Assembly (NCBI GenBank): GCA_001600695.1
Contig: BCKQ01000024.1
Span: 125,813-157,758 of the forward strand
Direction: 5' to 3'
DNA: 31,946 bases
Source of the DNA: Ascoidea asiatica
Lineage: Eukaryota; Ascomycota; Saccharomycetes; Ascoideales; Ascoideaceae
Shown: positions 9,557 through 19,197 of the stretch, piece after piece
Layout: each line of letters starts with the position of its first letter
How positions within the stretch are numbered: the first letter of the stretch is position 1
Made by a program: the position numbers and the translations under genes
Notes under the pieces: model-generated
Databases searched by the model: none
What the model was told of the DNA's origin: nothing
The model's input: the letters and a program-made list of their open reading frames with translations, nothing else

Positions 9557-10540
9557 ATGGTTTCAACTCTTGAACAATTAAAAGCAGTAACAGTTGTTGT
9601 TGCAGATACTGGTGATTTTGAATCAATTGCAAAATATACTCCACAAGATGCAACTACAAATCCATCATTAATTTTAGCAGCTGCTAAAAAAACAGAATAT
9701 TCTAAATTAATTGATAAATCAATTATTTTTGCAAAAGAAAATTCATTAAAAAATTCAACATTAGATGAAAAAGCTTCAATTGCTTTAGATAGATTATTAG
9801 TTGAATTTGGTGTTGAAATTTTAAAAATTGTACCAGGTAGAGTTTCAACAGAAGTTGATGCAAGATTATCTTTTAATAAAAATGAAACTATAAAAAAAGC
9901 TTTATATATTATTGAATTATATAAATCTTTAGGTATTGAAAAAGAAAGAATTTTAATTAAAATTGCTTCAACTTGGGAAGGTATTCAAGCTGCAAAAGAA
10001 TTAGAATCAAAATATGGTATTCATTGTAATTTAACTTTATTATTTTCATTTTCACAAGCTATTGCATGTGCAGAAGCTAAAGTTACTTTAATTTCACCAT
10101 TTGTTGGTAGAATTATGGATTGGTATAAATCAAAAACTGGTAAAATTTATACAAATTCAAATGAAGATCCTGGTGTTTTAAGTGTTAAAAGAATTTATAA
10201 TTATTATAAAAAATTTAATTATAATACTATAGTAATGGGAGCATCATTTAGAAATTTAGGTGAAATTAAATCATTATCAGGAGTTGATTATTTAACAATT
10301 TCACCAAATTTATTAGAACAATTATTAAATTCAAATGATAATTTACCAATTAATTTAACAAAAGAAATTGCAAAAAATTCAAAAGATGAAAAAATTTCTT
10401 TTATTAATGATGAAGCTTCTTTTAGATTTTCTTTTAATGAAGATGCAATGGCAACTGAAAAATTATCTGAAGGTATTAGAAAATTTGCTGTAGATACTGT
10501 AACTTTATTAGATTTACTTAAATCTAAAATTGAAGCATAA
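9557..10540 (+). CDS. TAL1: Transaldolase
   Basis: This 327-residue protein is the cytosolic pentose-phosphate enzyme that moves a dihydroxyacetone unit between sedoheptulose 7-phosphate and glyceraldehyde 3-phosphate. It matches class I transaldolases along its whole length: VVADTGDF with catalytic Asp17, PQDATTNPSLILAA, IVPGRVSTEVDARLSF, LIKIASTWEG with the Schiff-base Lys135, CNLTLLFSF, LISPFVGRI.DWYK, MGASFRN and AMATEKLSEGIRKFA. Compared with yeast Tal1 (335 residues) it lacks about nine residues of the variable N-terminus, so its catalytic lysine falls at 135 instead of 144. No intron or break is present. The G+C-rich island at 9118-9350 lies in its upstream region. Confidence 0.97.
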   Translation: MVSTLEQLKAVTVVVADTGDFESIAKYTPQDATTNPSLILAAAKKTEYSKLIDKSIIFAKENSLKNSTLDEKASIALDRLLVEFGVEILKIVPGRVSTEVDARLSFNKNETIKKALYIIELYKSLGIEKERILIKIASTWEGIQAAKELESKYGIHCNLTLLFSFSQAIACAEAKVTLISPFVGRIMDWYKSKTGKIYTNSNEDPGVLSVKRIYNYYKKFNYNTIVMGASFRNLGEIKSLSGVDYLTISPNLLEQLLNSNDNLPINLTKEIAKNSKDEKISFINDEASFRFSFNEDAMATEKLSEGIRKFAVDTVTLLDLLKSKIEA

Positions 10541-11287
10541 GAATTTAGATTACTAGATTACTAGATTACTAGATAGTTTATTTGCTAAATAGATCTCATA
10601 TATAATAAATAAACAAATACTCATTAAACGTATATTATATATTATGTAAACAGAGTATTCCATATCCTCATTCCAATATCCTCAGTCACAAAGCATGTCT
10701 CATCGCAGACAGAAAAACAAAAATTATTCCATTAAATATCCAAGACATGAAAGGCAAAAAACAAAGTGAAATGTGAAAAACAGAGCAAATATTCCCCAAA
10801 AACGCAACTGGATACATATCACCCACTGCACACACTTTCACAGTGTATTTATCAACATCAAGCCCCCTGTTTATAAGACACTTTCTACTTATATATTATT
10901 CTCACTTCTCATACAAAGTATTAATGACAGTAACACATGTACACTATGTTATATATGGGATAAGTCAATGAAGTGAATAAATGAAAACGGCATTTTTAAG
11001 AGCTGATGCCCAAAATAAGTAGTGCAATGCTAAGTTTATTTCACTTTGATCGGTTATATTCTGGATTGAATTCAAGCTAAAACTTAATAAAGGGTTTCAT
11101 CAAATTATCTTTTTTTTTTTTTTTTTTTGCTTTCTTTCACTTGAAACCATTGTACATTATTCCTATTTAACCTTGCAAAACTATCAAGATGATTTAATGA
11201 TTTAGTGATTATTTGTTATGCATTAGTGTAGTTTATATTCTATTATCATGGAACTACTCTTTTAATATTGAGAAAAAAGAAGAAAAA
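10541..11287. promoter_or_regulatory. Intergenic region upstream of the copper-fist gene
   Basis: About 750 bases without a credible gene. A GATTACTA repeat (10549-10574) follows the TAL1 stop. GAGCAAA at 10783-10789 is the reverse complement of the copper-response core TTTGCTC. A run of 18 T lies near 11111-11128, and the final 150 bases before the ATG are A+T-rich leader. The open frame at 10773-10976 has no protein-like features. Confidence 0.5.
10783..10789 (-). promoter_or_regulatory. Possible copper-response element (TTTGCTC on the minus strand)
   Basis: The sequence AGAGCAAAT reads ATTTGCTCT on the other strand and matches seven core bases of the Mac1 element TTTGC(T/G)C(A/G), missing the preferred last purine. 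It lies about 500 bases upstream of the Mac1-like gene. A single site is weak, because Mac1 normally needs paired sites. Confidence 0.2.
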
Positions 11288-11659
11288 ATGATATTAATAG
11301 ATGGAGAAAAATATTCTTGTGTTCAATGTATAAGAGGTCATAGATCTTCAACTTGTCAACATACTAAAAGACCTTTAGTTCAAGTTCGTTCAAGAGGTAG
11401 ACCTTCTGTGATTAATTCAAATCATAGAGTAGCTGTTTTTAATACAAAAAAAGAAATACCTAATGATTCTAAATTATTCTCTGATTCCAAAGATAATTTA
11501 AATGAATTTACCCCCAAAATAAATGAAAATAATAATAATAATAATAATAATGATAATAATAATGATAATGATAATGAAAGGGAAAATGATATAAATAATG
11601 AAAAAGTTTGTTCATGTTGTAATCAAAATGAAATTCATTCAAATATTAATAGCAATAAC

Positions 11660-11698
<39 letters not shown>

Positions 11699-13132
11699 GA
11701 AAATTGTTCAAATAAAAATAATTCAGTTATTTTATTAAAAGCTTCAAAAAGACAATTAGTTGATGTTTCTAATGGTTCTTTTAAAATTATTGGTCCATGT
11801 AATATGAATTCTACAAATCAAAATTCTATGATGTCTACATTTACTTTAAATCCAATTAAAAAACATATTTTATCTTCTTCTTCATCTTCATTATCTTCAT
11901 TATCATCATCAATTTCAATTACTTCAAATATTTCAAATATTTCAAATATTTCAAATATTTCAAATAATAATTTAAATTCAAATAAAATTAATAATATTGG
12001 AAATAATATGATAAAAAAATCAAGTAAATCTTGTGGTTGTAATAAAATCAAAATAAAAAATAAAGATTCATTTTCAAAATTATCTAAATCAATAAAATTA
12101 AAAAGATCTCCAAAAACTCTGGAATTAATTTCTTCAAATAATATTAATTTTAATAAAAAAAATGATATAAATTTAATTTCAAATTCATTTAAGAATATAA
12201 ATAATAATATTAATAATAATATTAATAATAATATTAATAATAATAAAAAATTAGAAAATATTTCAAAAAATTCAAGTTGTTGTTCACAAATTCCTTTATT
12301 CTCAAATAATCAATCATCTTTAAATAATTCTAATAGTAATAATAACAATAACAATAACAATAGCAATAATAATATATTAATAAATCAACTCACGGATAAT
12401 TTAAAATATTTTCAATCAACTTCAAATAATCAATTATTAGAAACTTCTAATAATATTCCAAATCAAAATTATGATCCAATAATGTATGATATGTTTTATG
12501 CTCAAGGTTGTACTTTTCCAGGAACTTGTGCTTGTGATGATTCATGTGCTTGTCCTGGTTGTGTAATTCATAATGGTTTAAATTCTTCAAATAGAAACTT
12601 AAATGGAAATTCAAATGGAAACATAAATGAAAATTTAAATGATACAAATAGTTTTATGAATTTGAATAAATCAAGTAATAAAATCAATAGTATTAATAAT
12701 AATATTAATAATAATGTAAATAATAATGTAAATAATAACAATTATAATAATAATAAGAATAATATAAATTTTGATTTGGATAATTTTAATATAAATTTTA
12801 ATAATCCATTTGAAAATATAGAAGATTTTAATACAATTTTAAATATAAATAATTCAACAAATTTAGAATCAAATATTATTAGTTCATGTTCATGTGATGA
12901 TTCTTGTACTTGTCCAGATTGTATTCTTCATGGTAATTCTAATTCTAATTCTAATTCTAATTTTAATACTAATTCTAGTAATAATAATGATAATCTTTTT
13001 AATAATAATAATGAAATAACAAATTTTGATTTTAATGATACAGAACCAATTTCAGGTATAGCTTTTTTACAAAAATATTATGATCAATTACCAGATGATT
13101 TATCAAATGGAAATATACCGCCTTTTGGATAA
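11288..13132 (+). CDS. MAC1: Copper-fist transcription factor, Mac1-like
   Basis: I start this gene at the ATG at 11288 (614 residues), because the copper-fist domain always begins at Met1; the same frame is open upstream to 11213. Residues 1-40 carry the zinc ligands C11, C14, C23 and H25 and the minor-groove motif RGRP (36-39). CIRGHRSSTC is closer to Mac1 than to Ace1/Cup2. Two cysteine clusters with spacing CxCx3CxCx2Cx2H lie at 414-428 (CACDDSCACPGCVIH) and 534-548 (CSCDDSCTCPDCILH). Mac1 uses two such clusters to sense copper and shut off uptake genes; from memory, Mac1 itself has x4 in the first gap and S. pombe Cuf1 has x3. Most of the rest is Asn/Ser low complexity. Probable nuclear activator of copper or iron uptake genes. 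Confidence 0.85.
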
Positions 13133-13159
13133 TAATTAATATTTATATAATGAATGTAA

Positions 13160-13160
<1 letters not shown>

Positions 13161-13206
<46 letters not shown>

Positions 13207-13208
13207 AT
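13161..13208. repeat. AAAT microsatellite, about 12 copies
   Basis: An uninterrupted run of the tetranucleotide AAAT/AATA lies in the 180-base gap between the convergent copper-fist and NAT2-like genes. It is likely to vary in length and may be the 3' end region of both transcripts. Confidence 0.85.
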
Positions 13209-13314
13209 TTAAATACAAAAGTCCAATGAGGTAAATTATCTTTAACTGTATAATATAAAATATTTTTAAAATAAAGGATAAGTAATATTATAAACAATTT
13301 TATTTTATTTTATT

Positions 13315-13962
13315 TTAAACTTTTTTAAAAATTCTTTTAATAAATTTAGTAAAACCAATTTTATTTGAATATTTAACAATTTTTGGAGTTATCCAAGCTG
13401 TTAAAGGTATTCTAAAAACAATTAAAGATTTATGAATACCATATGCAATACCAAATTTAGCAATAATTGCACTCCAATCACCAGGATTGATTACTGTTTT
13501 TTTTTCATTTTCATTTTCATTTTCATTTTCATTTGGAATAGATTTTATTATTTCAGTTTTTCCTTTACCAAAATAATCAATTCCAAAACTATCAACAAGT
13601 AAATAACATAAAGGTAAATCAATTGCAGAAATTCCTAAATATATAGCTAAAGCAGCATATCCATATTTTTTGAATAATCTTTTTAATCTTGCTTTAAAAC
13701 TATTATCATTATCATTTTCATTATTTGAATTTGAATTTGAATTTGAATTTGAATTTGAATTTGAATTTAATTTTTTTTCATAAATACTTATTGGAGGTAA
13801 ATTTTTAGTACTATTAAATCTTAATGAAATAAAATCGGGATAAATTAATTTTTGAAATTTTAAATTATTTGCAACATTTCCAAAATATAAAGGATTTATT
13901 CTTTTCAATTGAGAATTTATTGGATTTGATAAAGTTATTCCTAATCGATATATGTTTTTCAT
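13315..13962 (-). CDS. DUF1279 (FAM210/NAT2-like) mitochondrial membrane protein
   Basis: This 215-residue protein has a basic, hydroxylated N-terminus that suits a mitochondrial presequence. An Asn-Ser repeat follows (about 68-82), then the DUF1279 domain from about residue 90: RLFKKYGYAALAIYLGISAIDLPLCYLLVDSFG, and later KFGIAYGIHKSLIVFRIPLTAWITPKIVKY. An Asn-Glu repeat splits the domain near 145-153. The family includes metazoan FAM210 and S. cerevisiae Nat2. Nat2 was first named as an N-terminal acetyltransferase, but no acetyltransferase motif is visible here, so I give no symbol. Two hydrophobic stretches fit an inner-membrane protein. The C-terminus is basic (KFIKRIFKKV). Confidence 0.75.
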   Translation of the reverse strand: MKNIYRLGITLSNPINSQLKRINPLYFGNVANNLKFQKLIYPDFISLRFNSTKNLPPISIYEKKLNSNSNSNSNSNSNSNNENDNDNSFKARLKRLFKKYGYAALAIYLGISAIDLPLCYLLVDSFGIDYFGKGKTEIIKSIPNENENENENEKKTVINPGDWSAIIAKFGIAYGIHKSLIVFRIPLTAWITPKIVKYSNKIGFTKFIKRIFKKV

Positions 13963-14331
13963 TTTTTAATATTATTATTGATATTTCTTTTCAATTTCAA
14001 TTGATATTTTTATAATTTTCATTGTTTTAATTGATGTATTCAATATTTCTATAATATTTCTATAATATTTCTATAATATTTCAAAAACTGAAAAAGCCTC
14101 AGAGACTTAAAGAAAGTCATCCGGAAGACATTTTACCGGTTTTGATTTTTGGAACCGGGTTCGGATGTAACGGAAACACTAAAACACTACGGATATTTGA
14201 AACGCGTGCAATTACGTAATTCATCGAACAATTAACAGTGGATTAAATAGAGTGTGTATTATTTACAGAGAGAATAAGAGAAAGATAGATATAAAAAAGT
14301 GGAATAATAAATGTATCAGGTTATTTATAAA
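13963..14331. promoter_or_regulatory. Promoter region of the NAT2-like gene
   Basis: This 370-base gap separates two co-directional minus-strand genes. Beside the NAT2-like start is a repeat of TATAATATTTC (14048-14081). A compact G+C-rich patch (14115-14215) contains CCGGAA, an inverted repeat CCGGTT/AACCGG (14136-14141 and 14153-14158) and an ACGCGT box (14202-14207). The right part, next to the MRPL17 stop, is purine-rich and unremarkable. Confidence 0.5.
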
Positions 14332-15354
14332 TCAGTTGTAGGTTAATAAATGTTTGATTTTGTTGAAGTATTTGATATCTACTTTATCTTTAATTTCTTC
14401 TTTTGTTAACCAAGCATAATTTGAAATTGATTGATTATTTAAAAGGTTTGGATTGAATTTACCTGATAAAATATGAGAATGTATAATATATTCTCTTTTA
14501 AATTGATTATTATTATTATTATTATTATTATTAATTGGATATTTTAATACAGCTATTGGATTATTTGAAATAGTCCAAATATTTAATTTATTACCACCAA
14601 TTTTTTTTAAATTTTCAATAGTTTGAATATGTAAAGGAGATAAATTATTATTTAATTTAAAAGTTGGTAATTTCCAGTTATTATTATTATTATTATTATC
14701 AATAATAAGATATAAAGTTCTTGATAATTTTCTTTCTAAACTTTTTATATCATTTGATAAATCAGCATTTGTAATTCTTGAATTTGGTTTAATAGGTCTT
14801 GAAATATCATCTTCAGGTAATAATTTATTTGAATCAGCAGTATTGCTAGCAGAAGAAGAAGAAGAAGAAGAAGAAGAAGAAGAAACAGATTGATGTTTTG
14901 GAATTAATAAATTTTGTTTTTCTCTTCTTTCCCTATTATGTCTTATATCAGGTAAACCATTTGGATAATAAACTCCAGGTTGTTTTGAAATTGGACCTTT
15001 ATTTAATTTAACAAATTGTCTTTCACTTAATGAACCTTTTTTAAAATAAAAATATTGTGGAAATGTCCACATAAGTCTTCTTTCAAGTTCTTCTTGATAA
15101 TTATAATATGCTTTTTCAAAATCAGTTAATTCCGGTGTGATTATTGGAATTCTAGATAATAAAACTGATGAATATGCATCTTTCAATACTTCTTGATGAC
15201 TAGTACTAGTAGTACTACTACTACTACTAGCTGTAGCACTGGCAGTTGCAACAGCTGGACTTAACCTAAACGAAGTTGTTGAAAAAGCTCTTATGGAACC
15301 TGTGATGCTGGACACCAACAATGAACTCATTCTCATGCTGAACTGTATTGTCAT
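14332..15354 (-). CDS. MRPL17: Mitochondrial large-subunit ribosomal protein mL46 (Mrpl17)
   Basis: This 340-residue protein begins with a presequence-like stretch rich in Ser, Thr, Arg and Ala (SITGSIRAFSTTSFRLSP). The recognisable mL46 block follows at about 70-150: ITPELTDFEKAYYNYQEELERRLMW, FPQYFYFKKGSLSERQF, and GVYYPNGLPDIRHNRERRE. The C-terminal half retains the degenerate Nudix-like fold of the family, ending YAWLTKEEIKDKVDIKYFNKIKHLL. It is longer than S. cerevisiae Mrpl17 (281) because of Ser and Asn tracts (about 46-50, 157-167, 218-224 and 273-281). The ATG at 15354 is the furthest upstream; two further Met codons at residues 7 and 9 would leave the presequence usable. It is divergent from SYM1, another mitochondrial gene. 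Confidence 0.88.
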   Translation of the reverse strand: MTIQFSMRMSSLLVSSITGSIRAFSTTSFRLSPAVATASATASSSSSTTSTSHQEVLKDAYSSVLLSRIPIITPELTDFEKAYYNYQEELERRLMWTFPQYFYFKKGSLSERQFVKLNKGPISKQPGVYYPNGLPDIRHNRERREKQNLLIPKHQSVSSSSSSSSSSSASNTADSNKLLPEDDISRPIKPNSRITNADLSNDIKSLERKLSRTLYLIIDNNNNNNNWKLPTFKLNNNLSPLHIQTIENLKKIGGNKLNIWTISNNPIAVLKYPINNNNNNNNNQFKREYIIHSHILSGKFNPNLLNNQSISNYAWLTKEEIKDKVDIKYFNKIKHLLTYN

Positions 15355-15887
15355 TTTGATAACTGACCTTGTCTCTTCTACAAACCAACTGCTCTTCGAT
15401 TCTCTTCAACTTTCCTCAGCTCTCTTCAAATTCATTTCCATCTCTCTGAAAAGTCTCAGCGCTACAAAACTTGAAAAAAACTTGAAAATGAAAATGAAAA
15501 TGAAAACGAAAATGAAAAAGAAAAGTCGAGTTCCGACTCACTTCCGGGTACGCCCGTGACGCACATGTGACCTTCCTTCTTCCACAGCCCACGGTTAGCA
15601 CACAAACCCTCGAATGATAACCAGCATTGAAAAATTGACCTTATCAATACTTTTCAAAAGTTCTTGGATATTTGCTAGATTTCCACTGAAGAAATAAACC
15701 TCAAGATTTTTCTAAGAATTCAATCAACTTTTGAATTTATTTATTGGGTGACAATTTGAAAATATATTCAATTTCATAAATAAAAATGTCTTAAATGAAA
15801 GATTTTCATAAAAAATTATAGAATTATAGAATTATAGAATTATAAGTAAGTATCAATTACATTATATTCAAGAATATAATATATAAA
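15355..15887. promoter_or_regulatory. Divergent MRPL17-SYM1 promoter region
   Basis: No gene is seen. It holds a purine-rich hexamer tract (AAAATG/GAAAAT repeats, 15483-15524), then a small G+C-rich patch at 15525-15600 with a Reb1-like site. Next to SYM1 is an A+T-rich leader with three copies of ATAGAATT (15818-15843). The short open frames here (15293-15559, 15416-15601, 15462-15647) follow the repeat and look spurious. Confidence 0.5.
15544..15550 (+). promoter_or_regulatory. Reb1-like core CCGGGTA
   Basis: CCGGGTAC matches the CGGGTA core of the Reb1 general regulatory factor but not the final A of CGGGTAA. It is placed between two divergent mitochondrial genes. Motif match only. Confidence 0.25.
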
Positions 15888-16673
15888 ATGTCAAGATTAT
15901 TTAATTTATATACAAAATCTTTAGATAAAAATCCTTTAATAACAAATGGAATTACAACTGGTTTCTTATTTGGTTCTGGTGATTTCTTAGCTCAAATTTT
16001 ATTTCCAAATGAAGATGTTTCAATTGATCATGAAAGAGTTGAAAATATTAATAAAAATATTAATAAAAATAGTAATATAATTAGTAATATAAATAATAAA
16101 GATGAATTAAAAAATAATTCAACAAATTTCTTTTCAATTGGTTTATCAAATTATGATTCAAATAGAACTTTAAGAGCTATATTCTATGGTGGTTGTATTT
16201 TTAGTATAATTGGTGATAAATGGTATAAAATTTTACCAAAAATTAAATTTCCAAATTCAATTTATAATAAATTTTTTAAATTTAATAAAAAAACTTCTAA
16301 TAAATTTAATAAATTTAATAAATTTAATTTAAAATCAAATTTAGATACTTTATCAAGAGTTACTTGTGATCAATTAATTTTTGCTCCATGTGGTATACCT
16401 TTATATTATTCAATTATGTCAATTTTAGAAGGTAAATCTTTTGATCAATTAATTGAAAATTTAAATAAAAATTTTAAAATTACTTTATTAACAAATTGGT
16501 TAGTTTGGCCTTTTTTTCAATTTATTAATTTTACTTTTATTCCAATTAAACATAGATTATCAACTGTAAATATTATAAGTATAATTTGGAATTGTTTTTT
16601 AAGTTATAGAAATAATAATACTTCTTCAATTAAACATAATAAACCTATATATTCTCCTCCATTACCTGAATAA
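15888..16673 (+). CDS. SYM1: Sym1/Mpv17/PMP22 family membrane protein
   Basis: This 261-residue protein matches the Mpv17/PMP22 family; S. cerevisiae Sym1 is an inner mitochondrial membrane protein needed for ethanol growth at high temperature and thought to form a metabolite channel. Signature stretches are LYTKSLDKNPLITNGITTGFLFGSGDFLAQ at the start, RTLRAIFYGGCIFSIIGDKWYKILP (about 100-124), RVTCDQLIFAPCGIPLYY (about 156-173) and NWLVWPFFQFINFTFIPIKHR (about 203-223). It is longer than Sym1 (197) because of Asn-rich inserts at about 48-80 and Phe/Asn/Lys repeats at about 130-150. Four hydrophobic segments are expected. The start is the first ATG and is supported by the conserved N-terminus. 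Confidence 0.88.
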   Translation: MSRLFNLYTKSLDKNPLITNGITTGFLFGSGDFLAQILFPNEDVSIDHERVENINKNINKNSNIISNINNKDELKNNSTNFFSIGLSNYDSNRTLRAIFYGGCIFSIIGDKWYKILPKIKFPNSIYNKFFKFNKKTSNKFNKFNKFNLKSNLDTLSRVTCDQLIFAPCGIPLYYSIMSILEGKSFDQLIENLNKNFKITLLTNWLVWPFFQFINFTFIPIKHRLSTVNIISIIWNCFLSYRNNNTSSIKHNKPIYSPPLPE

Positions 16674-16724
16674 ATAAATAAATTAAAATGGATTTAATTT
16701 TGGAGAATTAAATAAAAAATATAT

Positions 16725-16780
16725 ATATTATATATTCTATATTATATATTCTATATTATATAGTCTATATTATATATTGT
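16725..16780. repeat. Four tandem 14-base units in the SYM1-GPA1 gap
   Basis: Units at 16725-16738, 16739-16752, 16753-16766 and 16767-16780 share ATATTATATATTCT, with one or two changes in the last two. They fill the short gap between the convergent stop codons, so both 3' untranslated regions probably run into them. The unit is A+T-only except for one C or G. Confidence 0.8.
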
Positions 16781-16788
16781 AAATAATA

Positions 16789-18159
16789 TTATATAAGACC
16801 AATATTTTTTAAATTTTTTTGTATAATAATATCTGTAACTGCATTTAAAACAAATTTCATTTGTTGTGTATCTGTTGCACATGTACTTCTAAAATAAATT
16901 TGTCTTGAAGTTTGATTTAATGATAATAATGTATTTTCAAAAAAATTTAATCCATCATTTAAATTACCTTCTTTACCTGTATAACCTGGTAAATAATCAA
17001 CAATTGATGATACTTGAAGTTTTTTCTCAAATACATCTGTTTTATTCATAAATACAATAACTGGTGTATTTAAAAACCATTTACTATTAACAATACTTTT
17101 AAATAATAAAAATGATTCAATAACTCTATTAACTTTACCATCTTCAAATAATTTTTCATCAAATTCACTAACTGCAATTACAAATATAACTGCAGTAATA
17201 TCTTTAAAACAACTTAACCATTTTTTTCTTTCTGATCTTTGTCCACCAACATCAATAACTGTAAAATCATTGCCTTTAATATCAAATCTTGTTTCTGTTA
17301 CACCTGTAGTTTTTATTCTTGCCATTAAAATATCTTGATCTGTACAAACATAATCATCATCTGCAAAATTTAAAATATTATCATAATAATATAAAATATT
17401 TGTATCAATTTGATATTCATTTCTTCTTTTATAAATTTCTTTTAAACCTGGATCATTTTCCCAAAGTAATTTTAAAGCATTTGCAATTTCTAATTTTGTT
17501 GCTTCTGGTAAATTATTTTTATTTTTTATACCAATATCTTTTCTAAATGAACTAATTTCTGTATTTGTTAAATTATCTTCATTTAATGCCATATTAATTT
17601 CATTTAAATCTAAATCATCTATAAGATTATTATTATTATTATTTGTTATATTATCAGAATATTCTTCACCATCCCAAATTGTATCTGGATTTCCAGTACT
17701 TTGTTGATTTCTTTTTAATTTTGAAGTTTCACTATATTTTTCTAAATATTGTGTTAAAAATGAAGAATTATATAAAGAATCTTTTAAACCATATTTTTTA
17801 ACAGCTTTAAAAATAATTTTTTTATATTTTTGTAAATCTGAATTTCTTTTATCACATTCTAATGGTATATTTTTTGCTCTTGCATGTAATAATAATAATT
17901 GAAAAGATGCAAGAGATTCTCTCCATATAACATCTTTATATAAATTTCTATCTTCATTTGTAAAACCAACATTATTTAAAATTTTCATTTGTTTTAATAC
18001 AGTTGATTTACCACTTTCACCAGCACCTAATAATAATAATCTTATTGGATTTTTATTTGATTTTTTTTCTAATAATAAAGCTTTATCAATATCTTCATCA
18101 AGTTTTTTTAATTGATAATAAGGATCATCTTCATCAAGAGTACTTGCACCACAACCCAT
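16789..18159 (-). CDS. GPA1: Heterotrimeric G protein alpha subunit, Gpa1 type
   Basis: This 456-residue protein is a G-alpha subunit that in yeasts couples pheromone receptors to the mating MAPK cascade. MGC at the start gives the N-myristoylation glycine and palmitoylation cysteine. GTP-binding motifs are GAGESGKST (45-53), RIKTTGVTET (switch I), DVGGQRSERKKW (switch II), FMNKTD and TCATDT. The C-terminus, FVLNAVTDIIIQKNLKNIGLI, is very close to yeast Gpa1. A helical-domain insertion of roughly 100 residues (about 140-235), starting after RNQQSTG, is the hallmark that separates Gpa1 from Gpa2; here it is Asn/Asp-rich. Length fits Gpa1 (472). The gene is intact and faces SYM1. Confidence 0.93.
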   Translation of the reverse strand: MGCGASTLDEDDPYYQLKKLDEDIDKALLLEKKSNKNPIRLLLLGAGESGKSTVLKQMKILNNVGFTNEDRNLYKDVIWRESLASFQLLLLHARAKNIPLECDKRNSDLQKYKKIIFKAVKKYGLKDSLYNSSFLTQYLEKYSETSKLKRNQQSTGNPDTIWDGEEYSDNITNNNNNNLIDDLDLNEINMALNEDNLTNTEISSFRKDIGIKNKNNLPEATKLEIANALKLLWENDPGLKEIYKRRNEYQIDTNILYYYDNILNFADDDYVCTDQDILMARIKTTGVTETRFDIKGNDFTVIDVGGQRSERKKWLSCFKDITAVIFVIAVSEFDEKLFEDGKVNRVIESFLLFKSIVNSKWFLNTPVIVFMNKTDVFEKKLQVSSIVDYLPGYTGKEGNLNDGLNFFENTLLSLNQTSRQIYFRSTCATDTQQMKFVLNAVTDIIIQKNLKNIGLI

Positions 18160-19157
18160 TATTAATTATACTATATGTAAATTTTATTAATATATTATTT
18201 ATTTAAAAAGTTTATAGTATAGTATTAGTAAGAGTAATAAAGATAATTTTAGAAGAATTATTTAAATATAAATAAAAAAGGTGATTATTAATATAGATAT
18301 AAATATAGTATATGTGTGTATATGAACTTCGTTTAAGAAATGAAATTGAAATTAAAATGGAAAACTGAAATTGAAATTGAGAATAATATTCTTAAAACAA
18401 AAAGATAAAAAAAGAGGAATTTAAATATTATTGAATAAAATGATAGTTTTAAGATATATTATTTACTAAAATGGAAGATTTAATACATTATTCTAACTAA
18501 AAAAAAAAAAAGATTATCAAGTAAGAAGAAATAAATAAGATGGTGAACGTTATACAATTTATAATTATTTATTTTAGTTTTTTTTCTGATTTTAATATGA
18601 CAGACAATGTAATAACAGTTTATTAGATAGTGTGATAATAAGATTAAGAACTGAAAGAGTTTGAATTGTGCAGAAACAAAGGAACCTCCCCCCTAGAAAT
18701 AACTACAAAATCAAAAGTTACTATCAAAAATAATAAGAACAATCACAAAGTAAAGACCTGTGAATAATGGTATATTATTGAAAAAGATTCTAATTTGGGG
18801 CAACTTTTGAGTATATTTTCATGAAGCCTGCGATGATAAAAATGATAAAAATGATAAAAATGATAAAAGTGATAGAAATAATAAAAATGTGCCGCTTCGG
18901 GAAACAACAGGATCGCATCAGATTAGGTAATATCAAAAGAATATTAGGTAATCAAAACTGCTCACGTGAACATACAACTCCCTGTATATGGGTCTTTTAT
19001 TTTTCTGGTTGCTTGTCCCTGATATGGCTACATTCTGCCCCTTCTTGCTTTTCTGCGTCCCAGCGCACCTCACGTGCCGGGACAGCGGCGTGTAACAACT
19101 GGACGACGCCACATCAAGGCCCGCTCTCAGCTTTAGCCTGCGACGGTAGCAGCAGAA

Positions 19158-19197
19158 GCAGAGTGGCAGAGTGGCAGAGTGGCAGAGTGGCAGAGTA
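19158..19197 (+). repeat. Five tandem copies of GCAGAGTG
   Basis: Four exact GCAGAGTG units and a fifth with a last-base change (GCAGAGTA) lie inside the G+C-rich island upstream of CDC42, followed by GCAGAAGAGTAGCAG. Each junction reads TGGCAGAGTGG, which by chance resembles a tRNA A box, but no B box or cloverleaf accompanies it. Confidence 0.85.

Noticed and set aside
10773-10976. 67-residue frame upstream of the copper-fist gene
   Set aside because: Its composition resembles random translation, there is no known motif, and it lies in probable promoter DNA.
11213-11287. Longer start for the copper-fist protein
   Set aside because: The copper-fist domain in this family starts at Met1; the 25 upstream residues are hydrophobic leader-frame translation with no family match.
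13160-13210. Repeats in this window as a CRISPR array
   Set aside because: All are direct microsatellites or short tandem units without unique spacers, and the DNA is eukaryotic.
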